From Streptomyces platensis (GTDB lineage Bacteria > Actinomycetota > Actinomycetes > Streptomycetales > Streptomycetaceae): a stretch of DNA of 64,000 bases. The position numbers and the translations under genes are program-made. Below the pieces are notes generated by a model. It worked only from the letters and a program-made list of their open reading frames with translations. It did no database searches and was not told the origin of the DNA. This document shows, piece after piece, positions 51,367-59,800 of this stretch; the first letter of the stretch is position 1; every line of letters begins with the position of its first letter. The stretch covers positions 558,001-622,000 of the forward strand of contig NZ_CP023691.1 in the NCBI RefSeq assembly GCF_008704855.1, in the 5' to 3' direction.

Positions 51367-54231
51367 ATGGGGCTGGCGGGAGAGGACCACGGTCCCGCAC
51401 GCGCCCGTGAGCAGTTCCTCCGTGGTGGGCCGGTCGAGGGAGCGGTTCGGAGTCCGATCCTGGATTCATGGCAGCGCTCCCGGTCACTGGGGCTCGCCCC
51501 GGACGGCTGCGAACTTCCCTTCAGCCAGGATCTCGATCTGGACGGCCGGCTCATCCGTGCCGCGGTGCCCGTGCTGGACCGGCTGGAGAGTCGGTTCGCG
51601 GGCCGGAACATGAATGTGTCGCTCGCCGACGGGCGCGGCGCGGTGTTGCAACGCCGCTTCGGCGAACCGTCCCTGGTGCGGCATCTGGCCGCGATCCAGA
51701 GCGTCCCGGGCTTCGTGTTCGCCGAGCGGTTCGGCGGGACGAACGGGATCGGGCTGGCGCTCGCGGAACGGCAGCTGGTCAATGTCTCCGGGGCCGAGCA
51801 CTTCGCCGAACGCTCCCAGTCCAACGCCTGCGCGGCAATTCCCGTCCGGGATCTGCTCAGTGGGCGTATTGAAGGCGTGCTCTGCCTCGGCTACCCGGTC
51901 ACCGACGCGGACGCCGCGCTGAACACCGTGCTCCGCAAGGCCGCCGGCGCCATCGAACGGCGGCTGCTGGAGCAGAGTTCGACGCGGGAGCGGGACTTGC
52001 TGGAGGCGTACCTCGAAGCCAGGCGCCGTGCCCCGAGCGGCGATACGAGCGGCAACGGGCAGCCGGGCGAGCTCGCCGAGAGCGGTCTGGACTGGCGGGA
52101 CCAGATGATCCTCAAGGAGAAGGCCACCGAACTGATCACCTCGGCCCAGCGGGCCGCCGTCGAGGTGTCGCTGCCCGGCGGCCGTCGGGTCACCTTGCTG
52201 AGCCGCCCCGTGACGAGCGCCTCCGGGGTGGAGGGGCTCGCCATCGAAGCGGTCCTCCCCTCGACCCATCAGCGCCTTGCCGTACCCGCCGGCGCCGGAA
52301 CACCCCCCGCCACCCCGGCGGAGCAGATCCTCACACCCGCCACCCCGCATCCCGAGCAGCTTCCCGACGTCGGATCCGCCCCGGCGGTGGCGATCTCTCG
52401 CAGGCCCGGCACGCACCGCACCCCCGAGGCCGCCGGTCACCCCGCATCCGACACCGCGGCCAGTGGGCTGGTGCTGCTGGGCGAGCCGGAGGTGGGCAAG
52501 TACGCCGTGGCGGCCCGGCGCCGGCTGGAGCTGCTGTCGGAGGCCAGCACCCGCATCGGCACCACCCTGGACGTGACCCGGACCGCCCGGGAGCTCGCGG
52601 AGATGGCCGTACCGCGGCTGGCCGACTTCGTCACCATCGACCTGCCCGAGGCGGTGCTGCGCGGCGAGGAGCCGACCGACCCGCGCTCCGGCCTCCACCG
52701 CACGGTCGTCCACGGCATTCGCGACGACTGCCCCTTCTACCCCGCCGGCGAGCCGGTCGCGCTTCGCCCGAGCACGCCCCAGCTCCGCTGTCTGGCGGCA
52801 GGTGAGCCGGTCCTGGAGCCCGATCTGCGGGCCGCCTCGGGGTGGATCGGGCAGGATCCCGGGCACGCCCAGCGGCTCCTGGACCACCGGGTCCACTCGC
52901 TCATCGCGGTCCCCCTCCTCGCTCGTGGCATCGCCCTGGGCGTGGCGAGCTTCTACCGTTCGACCGATCCGGCCCCGTTCGGCGACGACGACCGTTCGCT
53001 GGCCCAGGAGCTCGCCACCCGCGCGGCCATCTGCATTGACAACGCCCGCCGTTACACCCGCGAACACACCATGGTCCTGGCGTTGCAGCGCAGCCTGCTG
53101 CCGCACAGCTTCCCCGAGCAGAACGCCGTCGAGGTCGCCCACCGCTATATGCCTGCGGCGTCCGGGGTCGGCGGCGACTGGTTCGATGTCATTCCGCTCT
53201 CCGGCACCCGTATCGCCCTGATCGTCGGGGATGTCGTCGGTCATGGGATGCATGCCGCCGCCACCATGGGCCGGCTGCGGATCGCCGCGCGCAACTTCGC
53301 CGAACTGGACCTGAGCCCGGACGAGGTCCTCACCCACCTCGACAATCTCGTGGGCCGCCTCGACCGGGACGAGGACACCGCGGAGGCCTCCGCCGCCGGC
53401 CCCGGCATCATCGGCGCCACCTGCCTGTACGTCATCTACGACCCCACCTCCCAGCAGTGTGTGATGGCCCGGTCCGGCCATCCCCCGCCCGCGATCGTCC
53501 ACCCCGACGGCACGGTGACCTTCCCCGATCTCCCCGCGGGCCCGCCACTGGGCCTGGGCGGGCTCCCGTTCGAGACCGCCACCTTCCACCTCCCCGAGGG
53601 CAGCCAGCTCGTCCTCTACACCGACGGGCTCCTCCAGGACCGCCACCGTGACTTCGATGCGGCGCTCGACCGGCTGCACCAAGCCGTGGCGCACCCGGAC
53701 CGCTCGCCCGAGGACACCTGCGAGGCCGTACTCCGGACCGTGGTGCCTGCTCACCCCACCGACGACATCGCCCTGCTCGTCGCCCGCACCCACGCCCTGG
53801 ACCCGCGGCGGATCGCCACCTGGGACGTGCCCGCCGACCCCGCGCGCGTCTCCGGCATCCGCACGGCCGTGACCCGCCGGCTGGCCGAATGGGGGCTGGA
53901 CGAGGTCGTCTTCGCCACCGAACTCCTGCTCAGCGAGCTGGTCACCAACGCCATCCGCTACGGCACCGAGCCTATTCAGGTGCGCCTGATCCACGACCGC
54001 ACGCTGATCTGCGAGGTCTCCGACGCCAGCAGCACCGCCCCGCATCTGCGCCGTGCGACCACCACCGACGAGGGCGGCCGCGGTCTGTTCCTCGTCGCGC
54101 AGCTCACCCAGGCCTGGGGCACCCGCTACACGGCCGCCGGCAAAATCATCTGGGCCGAGTGCGCCCTGGAGACTCCCGGCGGCAAGCCCGGCACCGTCGA
54201 GGCGTACTTCGACGACATTCCCGCCATCTGA
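51367..54231 (+). CDS. GAF-SpoIIE phosphatase-HATPase multidomain regulator
   Basis: A 954-residue soluble signalling protein. An N-terminal domain like the sensor part of AcoR-type activators (SPILDSWQRSRSLGLAPDG, then a GAF-like FGGTNGIGLALAE) covers about 20-200. A linker and a second GAF domain (about 365-570) follow. The SpoIIE/PP2C phosphatase (about 580-810) has GGDWFDVI and VGDVVGHGMHAAATMG. An RsbW-like kinase/ATPase (about 820-945) has LLLSELVTNAIRYG and DEGGRGLFLV. Phosphatase and anti-sigma kinase in one chain suggest a self-contained partner switch. ATG 51367 is one of several possible starts. Confidence 0.9.
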   Translation: MGLAGEDHGPARAREQFLRGGPVEGAVRSPILDSWQRSRSLGLAPDGCELPFSQDLDLDGRLIRAAVPVLDRLESRFAGRNMNVSLADGRGAVLQRRFGEPSLVRHLAAIQSVPGFVFAERFGGTNGIGLALAERQLVNVSGAEHFAERSQSNACAAIPVRDLLSGRIEGVLCLGYPVTDADAALNTVLRKAAGAIERRLLEQSSTRERDLLEAYLEARRRAPSGDTSGNGQPGELAESGLDWRDQMILKEKATELITSAQRAAVEVSLPGGRRVTLLSRPVTSASGVEGLAIEAVLPSTHQRLAVPAGAGTPPATPAEQILTPATPHPEQLPDVGSAPAVAISRRPGTHRTPEAAGHPASDTAASGLVLLGEPEVGKYAVAARRRLELLSEASTRIGTTLDVTRTARELAEMAVPRLADFVTIDLPEAVLRGEEPTDPRSGLHRTVVHGIRDDCPFYPAGEPVALRPSTPQLRCLAAGEPVLEPDLRAASGWIGQDPGHAQRLLDHRVHSLIAVPLLARGIALGVASFYRSTDPAPFGDDDRSLAQELATRAAICIDNARRYTREHTMVLALQRSLLPHSFPEQNAVEVAHRYMPAASGVGGDWFDVIPLSGTRIALIVGDVVGHGMHAAATMGRLRIAARNFAELDLSPDEVLTHLDNLVGRLDRDEDTAEASAAGPGIIGATCLYVIYDPTSQQCVMARSGHPPPAIVHPDGTVTFPDLPAGPPLGLGGLPFETATFHLPEGSQLVLYTDGLLQDRHRDFDAALDRLHQAVAHPDRSPEDTCEAVLRTVVPAHPTDDIALLVARTHALDPRRIATWDVPADPARVSGIRTAVTRRLAEWGLDEVVFATELLLSELVTNAIRYGTEPIQVRLIHDRTLICEVSDASSTAPHLRRATTTDEGGRGLFLVAQLTQAWGTRYTAAGKIIWAECALETPGGKPGTVEAYFDDIPAI

Positions 54232-54403
54232 CGGCCCATCCGGCGTCGGGGCCGAAGCGGGCCGTAGCATGACGGAAATGTGGTGACCAGGCCGGTAATG
54301 CACCGTCAGGTCCGCGCGCCCAGGCACCCGCACCACCGCGAAGCGCCCCGCAGCAGGGTCCTTTCCGCCGGGAAGAACCACGAGGCCGACCCCGGAGAAG
54401 TCC

Positions 54404-55936
54404 GTGCACGACGCTCCTGACCGCACCCCGCCCCCGCGCCACGGCCCGGAGCCTCTCGTCCGCATACGCGGCCTGTGCAAGCGGTTCGGCGGCACCCTCG
54501 CGCTGGACGCCGTCGACCTCGACATCCGTTCCGGCAGCATCCTCGCCCTGCTCGGCCCCAACGGTGCCGGGAAGTCCACCCTCATCAAGGTGCTCGCGGG
54601 CGTCCACCACGCGGACGAGGGCGAGGTGACCGTGGCCGGGCACCCGCTGGGCACCGAAGCCGCCTCCCGCACCATGTCCTTCATCCACCAGGACCTGGGG
54701 CTGGTCGAGTGGATGACGGTCGCCGAGAACATCGCCCTGGGCACCGGCTACCCACGCCGCGCCGGGCTGCTGTCCTGGCGGCAGACCCGCGCACGGTGCG
54801 CCGAGGCCCTGAACATCGTCGCCGCGCACCTCGACCCCGGCACCGTGCTCGCCGACCTCCCGCGCGCCGAACGCTCCTTGGTGGCCATCGCCCGCGCACT
54901 GGCCACCCGGGCGGAGCTGATCGTCCTCGACGAGCCGACCGCCAGCCTCCCGGCAGCGGACTGTGCCCGGCTCTTCGAGGTGCTGCACACCCTGCGCGAC
55001 CAGGGCCGCGCCCTCGTTTTCGTCACCCACCGGCTCGACGAGGTGTACCAGGCCGCCGATGTGTTCGCCGTCCTCCGCGACGGCCGCCTCATCAGCCAGG
55101 GCCCGCTCGCCGGCCACAGCCCCGCCCGGCTGGTGCACGACATCGTGGGCGAGGAACCGGTCGGCTACGACATCGCCCCCGCCACGGGGCCGGCCGTCCT
55201 GAGCCTCGACGGCGTACGGACCGAGAACACCGCACCGGTCAGCCTGGAACTGCGCGGCGGGGAGATCCTCGGCATGGTGGGCCTCACCGGCGCCGGCCAC
55301 ATGGAACTGGGCCGCGCCCTGGCCGGCGCCCGGCCGGTCGTCGACGGACGGGCCCGGCTCAACGGCCGGCCGTACGCGCCGGGCTCGGTCACCGACGCCG
55401 TCGCCGCCGGAGTCGGCTTCGTGACCAGCAACCGTCAGGAAGAGGGCTGTGCGGCGGAACTGACCGTACGGGAGAACTTCCTGGCCAACCCCCGGGCCGG
55501 CGGGCTGACGGCCTTGCACTGGATCAGTCCCCGGCGCGAGCGGGCCGAGGCCACCGCCCTTGCCGAGCGCTTCTCGGTGCACCCCCGGGACAGCGAGGTG
55601 CCGATCGCCACCCTGTCCGGGGGCAACCAGCAGAAGGTCATGGTCGGACGGTGGCTCCGGACGCCGCGCAGTCTGCTGATCCTCGAAGAGCCGACCGCCG
55701 GGGTGGACATCGGCGCGAAAACGGCGGTCTACCGGCTGCTCCAGGACGCGCTGGCCGACGGGCTCGCCGTGCTGCTCCTCTCCACCGACTTCGAGGAGGT
55801 CGCCGACGTGTGCCATCGCGCCCTGGTATTCGTCCGCGGGGCGGTGACGGAGGAGCTGAGCGGCACGGCCCTCACGGTGGCCGAGCTCGCCCGCGCCGCG
55901 TCGGCCATGCCCGCGCTCACGGGGGAAACGAGGTGA
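54404..55936 (+). CDS. Sugar ABC importer, ATP-binding protein (RbsA type)
   Basis: A 510-residue double-NBD ATPase. The first NBD has GPNGAGKS and VLDEPTASLP with a degenerate signature (LPRAERSLVAIARALA), as is common in RbsA/MglA-type proteins. The second lacks a canonical Walker A (GLTGAGHMELG) but has LSGGNQQKV and LILEEPTAGVD. This asymmetry is normal for the carbohydrate uptake transporter 2 family. GTG 54404 follows GGAG. First gene of a three-gene importer operon; the permease begins 4 bp after its stop. Confidence 0.93.
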   Translation: MHDAPDRTPPPRHGPEPLVRIRGLCKRFGGTLALDAVDLDIRSGSILALLGPNGAGKSTLIKVLAGVHHADEGEVTVAGHPLGTEAASRTMSFIHQDLGLVEWMTVAENIALGTGYPRRAGLLSWRQTRARCAEALNIVAAHLDPGTVLADLPRAERSLVAIARALATRAELIVLDEPTASLPAADCARLFEVLHTLRDQGRALVFVTHRLDEVYQAADVFAVLRDGRLISQGPLAGHSPARLVHDIVGEEPVGYDIAPATGPAVLSLDGVRTENTAPVSLELRGGEILGMVGLTGAGHMELGRALAGARPVVDGRARLNGRPYAPGSVTDAVAAGVGFVTSNRQEEGCAAELTVRENFLANPRAGGLTALHWISPRRERAEATALAERFSVHPRDSEVPIATLSGGNQQKVMVGRWLRTPRSLLILEEPTAGVDIGAKTAVYRLLQDALADGLAVLLLSTDFEEVADVCHRALVFVRGAVTEELSGTALTVAELARAASAMPALTGETR

Positions 55937-55940
55937 CTCC

Positions 55941-56981
55941 ATGACGCCCTCCGCGCATTCCCCGCTGGGCCGCCGACTGGGGCACCTCGTCGGCGCCTAC
56001 GGCCTCCTGGCCCTCACCGCCCTGCTGTTCCTGGCCTTCTCCCTCGCCCTGCCGGACACCTTTCCCACCCTGGACAACATCTCCGAGATCCTGTCCAACC
56101 AGTCGATCCCCGCGCTCCTCGCGCTCGGCGCGATGATCCCCATCGTCACCGGCAATTTCGACCTGTCCATCGGCTACGGCCTCGGCCTCGCGCATGTGAT
56201 GACGATGCAGCTCCTCGCGCATGCGGCGTGGCCCTGGCCGCTCACCTGTCTCGTGGTGGTCGCCGGCGGGGCGGTCGTCGGCACGTTCAACGGCATCGTG
56301 GTCGAATTCGCGAAGATCAACTCTTTTATCGCCACCCTCGGCACCGGCAGCATCCTGTACGCCCTCACCGGCTGGATCACCAACGGGGCCCGCATCATCC
56401 CCGGCCCACAAGGACTGCCGCCCGCCTTCACCGACCTCTACGACTCCAGGTTCCTCGGCCTGCCGGTCTCCGCCTTCTACGTCCTCGCCCTCACCGCCGT
56501 GCTGTGGCTGCTCCTGGAACGCCTGCCCCTCGGCCGGTACCTGTACGTCATCGGCTCCAACCCCCGCGCCGCCGATCTGCTGGGCATCCCCTCCCGGCGC
56601 TACGTCATCTACGCGTTCGCCGGATCGGGCCTGGTCGTCGGCATCGCCGGGGTCCTGCTCGCCGCGCAGCAGCGCATCGGCAACCCCAGTGTCGGCCTGG
56701 ACTATCTGCTGCCCGCGTTCGTCGGTGCGCTGCTCGGCTCCACCGCGATCAAACCCGGCCGCCCGAACGCGCTGGGCACGCTGGTCGCGGTCGTCATCCT
56801 CGCCATCGGCCTGGCCGGCATCGGCCAGTTCGGCGCCCAGTTCTGGGTCACCCCGCTGTTCAACGGCGCCACCCTGCTCCTCGCCGTCGGCATGGCCGGC
56901 TACGCCGCGCGCCGACAGCTGCGCCACCGGCGGGCGGAACCGCCACAAGCCCACAAGGACCTGCGCAAAGTCACCTCATGA
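55941..56981 (+). CDS. Sugar ABC importer, permease (RbsC type)
   Basis: A 346-residue permease with about 8-10 membrane helices. The RbsC-like motifs are GNFDLSIGYGLGL, INSFIATLGTGSILYALTGW, GRYLYVIGSNPRAADLLGI and RRYVIYAFAGSGLVVGIAGV, followed by VGLDYLLPAFVGALLGST. GAGG at 55930-55933 overlaps the end of the ATPase gene and serves this ATG. Works with the ATPase and the lipoprotein to import a sugar or polyol; substrate unknown. Confidence 0.93.
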   Translation: MTPSAHSPLGRRLGHLVGAYGLLALTALLFLAFSLALPDTFPTLDNISEILSNQSIPALLALGAMIPIVTGNFDLSIGYGLGLAHVMTMQLLAHAAWPWPLTCLVVVAGGAVVGTFNGIVVEFAKINSFIATLGTGSILYALTGWITNGARIIPGPQGLPPAFTDLYDSRFLGLPVSAFYVLALTAVLWLLLERLPLGRYLYVIGSNPRAADLLGIPSRRYVIYAFAGSGLVVGIAGVLLAAQQRIGNPSVGLDYLLPAFVGALLGSTAIKPGRPNALGTLVAVVILAIGLAGIGQFGAQFWVTPLFNGATLLLAVGMAGYAARRQLRHRRAEPPQAHKDLRKVTS

Positions 56982-57019
56982 CAGGCCATCATTGTGTCGT
57001 CCCTCCGCGAGGAGCGCCC

Positions 57020-58171
57020 GTGCACCCGAACCGCCGGACCGCCCTGGGCATCACCGTCGCCGTGGCGGTGGCGGCCGCCGCCCTCGTCGGCTGTGAGCGC
57101 GGCACCTCGACCGGTGGCGGGCCCTCCGCCCCAGGTCCGACGAGGGCCGGCTGCCCCGCCGTACTGGCCGGTGCCCAGGCGGCCGTGCAACGGGCCATGA
57201 AGACGAACCCCGCATGGCACGGTCCCACCCGTGGTCCCCGGGCGGTGCCCGGCAAAAGCATCGTCTATGTCGCCCAGACCATGACCAACCCCGGTGTCGC
57301 GGGTGCCGCCAACGGGGTGCGGGAGGCGGCGAAGGCCCTCGGCTGGAACGTCCGGGTGATCGACGGTCAGGGCACCCCCGCCGGGATCCAGGCGGCCTTC
57401 AGCCAGGCCCTGGCCCTGCGGCCCTCGGGCATCGTGATCGGCGGCTTCGACCCCGAGCTGACCTCGCAGCAGGTGGCCAAGGCCAACGCCCGGCGTATTC
57501 CGCTCGTCGGCTGGCATGCGGTCGACTCCCCCGGCCCGAGCAAGGACCCCGAGCTGTTCAGCAACATCACCACCAGGGTCCAGGAGGTGGCGGAGATCAG
57601 CGCGGACTGGGTCATCGCGCACTCCCACGGACACGCCAGAGCCGTCGTGTTCACGGACGCCTCGATCCCGTTCGCCAGAAACAAATCCGAGCTGATCAAG
57701 AAAGGGCTGGCGACCTGCGACGGTGTGCGGCTGCTGGCGGAGGAGAACATCCCGATCCCGGACACCAGCAGCCGGACGCCCCAGCAGGTCTCCTCGCTGC
57801 TCTCCCGCTTCCGGGACCGGTGGACGTACTCCGTGGCCATCAACGATGTGTACTTCGCCGACGCCGCACCGGCTCTGCGGGCAGCGGGCAAGAAGGGCGC
57901 CGGTGCCCCTTTCAACATCGGCGCGGGCGACGGCGATCCCTCTGCCTTCCAGCGCATCAACAGCCGGGAATTCCAGGCAGCCACCGTTCCCGAGCCGCTC
58001 TCCCAGCAGGGCTGGCAGATCCTCGACGAATTCAACCGCGCATTCTCGGGCGAGCCCCCCAGTGGATATGTCGCCCCGGTCCATATCTCCACGGCCGCCA
58101 ACAGCGGCGGGGCCACGACTTGGGACCCGCCCGGCTACCGTGCGGCGTACCTGAGTATCTGGGACAGGTGA
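57020..58171 (+). CDS. Sugar ABC importer, substrate-binding lipoprotein
   Basis: A 383-residue lipoprotein with lipobox AALVGC after MHPNRRTALGITVAVAVAAA. The periplasmic-binding type 1 fold shows IVYVAQTMTNPGVAGAANG and an Asp-containing IDGQGTPAGIQAAF. Then come FSQALALRPSGIVIGGFDP and NARRIPLVGWHAVDSPGP. GTG 57020 follows GGAG (57010-57013) and starts the signal peptide; an ATG at 56978 overlapping the permease stop would add 14 residues. Third gene of the importer operon, convergent with the S1 peptidase gene 17 bp away. Confidence 0.9.
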   Translation: MHPNRRTALGITVAVAVAAAALVGCERGTSTGGGPSAPGPTRAGCPAVLAGAQAAVQRAMKTNPAWHGPTRGPRAVPGKSIVYVAQTMTNPGVAGAANGVREAAKALGWNVRVIDGQGTPAGIQAAFSQALALRPSGIVIGGFDPELTSQQVAKANARRIPLVGWHAVDSPGPSKDPELFSNITTRVQEVAEISADWVIAHSHGHARAVVFTDASIPFARNKSELIKKGLATCDGVRLLAEENIPIPDTSSRTPQQVSSLLSRFRDRWTYSVAINDVYFADAAPALRAAGKKGAGAPFNIGAGDGDPSAFQRINSREFQAATVPEPLSQQGWQILDEFNRAFSGEPPSGYVAPVHISTAANSGGATTWDPPGYRAAYLSIWDR

Positions 58172-58188
58172 GCCCGGCTCGGTCTGTT

Positions 58189-58923
58189 TTATTTCCGGGT
58201 GACTGAGCGGATCCAGGCGAGTTGCTGGGAGATCTCCCCGGCCTGGGCGACCTGCTCCCGGTCAGAGCCGTTGAAGACACCGAGGAGGGTTTCGGTGCCG
58301 CGTGGCGCAATGCTCATCACCGGGCCTCCGGAGTCGCCGCCGGCTGGTATTCCGGACACCTTTTCCATGCAGAAGTCCGGGCCGCCCGGGGCGGTGTAGC
58401 CCTTGCAACGGGCGTCGTCCGGCCGGACGACCCGCAGGTCCGACTGCTTGAGCACGGGAGACTGGCAGGTATTTTCGTCCTCGGTGCAGGTGGCGCCCCA
58501 TCCGTACTGCCGCACGACCTGGCCGGGGTGGACTCCGGCCGTGGCCAACGGCGCCGTGCGGATCTTCATCGGCGCGACCTTGATGAGCATCATGTCGGCG
58601 TGCGCGCTTCCCACGCGCTTGCCGGGGAGCGGGCGGACCGTGGTGCCCTTCCGCATGTCGAGGTTGCCGACCCGGAACGATATCCGCTTGTCGGCGACCG
58701 GCAGCGCCTGCTCGTAGAAACAGTGTGAGGCGCTGATGATCCACTGCTGTGTCACCGCCGTCCCGGTGCACACCGGTTCACCGTCGACGAGCATGCGCAC
58801 CGCCCACGGGCCATAGGTGCTCTTCGATCCGCCGATGACGGCGGAGGCCGGCGCGGCCGACATCACCGAGCCCGTCACCAGCAGTAAGGCAGTCAGCAGC
58901 AACACACGAACTCGATGCAACAT
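58189..58923 (-). CDS. Secreted trypsin-like serine protease (S1)
   Basis: A 244-residue protein. The signal peptide ends near ASA and the mature enzyme begins at VIGG or close to it. The catalytic triad is His in ISASHCF, Asp in HADMMLIKV and Ser in AGGDSGGPVM. Six cysteines can form three disulfides. Codon 13 is TTA (58885-58887), inside the signal peptide, which points to bldA-controlled late expression. The start ATG is 58923; the Shine-Dalgarno-like GAGAGG is 11 bases away. Divergent from the SKLP-like gene, whose upstream module it may share. Confidence 0.9.
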   Translation of the reverse strand: MLHRVRVLLLTALLLVTGSVMSAAPASAVIGGSKSTYGPWAVRMLVDGEPVCTGTAVTQQWIISASHCFYEQALPVADKRISFRVGNLDMRKGTTVRPLPGKRVGSAHADMMLIKVAPMKIRTAPLATAGVHPGQVVRQYGWGATCTEDENTCQSPVLKQSDLRVVRPDDARCKGYTAPGGPDFCMEKVSGIPAGGDSGGPVMSIAPRGTETLLGVFNGSDREQVAQAGEISQQLAWIRSVTRK

Positions 58924-59105
58924 CCGGACCGGTTCCTCTCCTTGGGGCAGGGCCGTACCACGTGGTGAGACACCCCACCGCGCCAGAAGGTTCCGAATGA
59001 TCTGGACGAAATCGGCCCGGTTATTCCCTTTTTCAGCAACGCACCACCGGCACCCGCGTCCGCGCCGGTCTCCGTCGCCGCCGGTCCTCTCCTCCCCGGC
59101 CTGGT

Positions 59106-59255
59106 GCGTCCCGTTCCCGCGTCCCAGGCGGCTTGCGTATCCCCTGGTCGTGGCCCACTTCTGCGTTCGACTATCCCGAACTGCCCGGCTTTCGTTGCCG
59201 CTGGGACGGATCACCCCACACGCTCGGATCACCGGAGCACCACATCGACGCCACC
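59106..59255. promoter_or_regulatory. Upstream module X, duplicated at 61351
   Basis: This 150 bp stretch between the S1 peptidase and SKLP-like genes aligns almost column for column with 61351-61494. Shared blocks include GCGTCCC-TTCCCGCGT, TCCC-AACTGCCC, CGCTGGGACG-ATCACCCC and GCACCACA. It ends 55 bp before the SKLP start. A shared regulatory region is the best explanation. Confidence 0.75.
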
Positions 59256-59310
59256 GCCGGTGGTGCGAATTGAGCTCCCGGTTCCGCATCCGAAGCAAGG
59301 AGAAATAGTG

Positions 59311-59661
59311 ATGTCAAGAACGAAGAAGGTAGTGCGGTCCGCGGCCGTGGCCTTCGCCGCAGCCGCCGCTTTCACCGTGACCGTCCCGACCGGCAACGCA
59401 TTCGCCATGGACAAGGTCCCCTGCCGCGGCGGGGAGAACTTCCTGAAGATCTGGTCGCACAGCGGCGGGCAGCAGAGCGTGGACTGCTACGCGAACGCGG
59501 GGCGGATGTCCTTCGGCGGGTGGTGGGTCGACAAGATCTCCACCGGGAACAACGACTTAATCTATTACGACGCCAACGGCGACTCGGTGAAGATCGAGCG
59601 GTGGCACGAGATCACCTTCCCGAACCGCCCGCCGAAGGTCAACGACATCGAAATCCTGTGA
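59311..59661 (+). CDS. SKLP-like secreted beta-gamma-crystallin protein
   Basis: A 116-residue secreted protein. Signal peptide to about residue 33 (GNAFA). The mature domain of about 83 residues has PCRGGENFLKIWSHSG, DCYANAGRMSFGGWWVDKIS, TGNNDLIYYDANGDSVKIER and ITFPNRPPKVNDIEIL. It matches the Streptomyces killer-toxin-like protein, a single-domain beta-gamma-crystallin with cytocidal activity toward fungi reported for the family. Two cysteines. The start ATG follows AAGGAG. Codon 83 is TTA (59557-59559), so production is probably bldA-dependent. Confidence 0.9.
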   Translation: MSRTKKVVRSAAVAFAAAAAFTVTVPTGNAFAMDKVPCRGGENFLKIWSHSGGQQSVDCYANAGRMSFGGWWVDKISTGNNDLIYYDANGDSVKIERWHEITFPNRPPKVNDIEIL

Positions 59662-59717
59662 CGAGTTGACGATGAGTCAACGCGGCGCAGCGTGAATCTG
59701 CCCGCACCCAGCTCACT

Positions 59718-59753
59718 GATGCCGGCCACGTCCATTAGGGCGTGGCCGGCATC
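59718..59753. terminator. Bidirectional terminator between SKLP-like and HTH genes
   Basis: GATGCCGGCCACG (59718-59730) pairs perfectly with 59741-59753 around a 10-base loop. The hairpin lies between the convergent ends of the SKLP-like gene and the HTH membrane protein gene. Confidence 0.75.
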
Positions 59754-59800
59754 GGCATGAGCGGCGGCCCACAGGGCGGCCCGTGGCCGGCCGACTTCAC

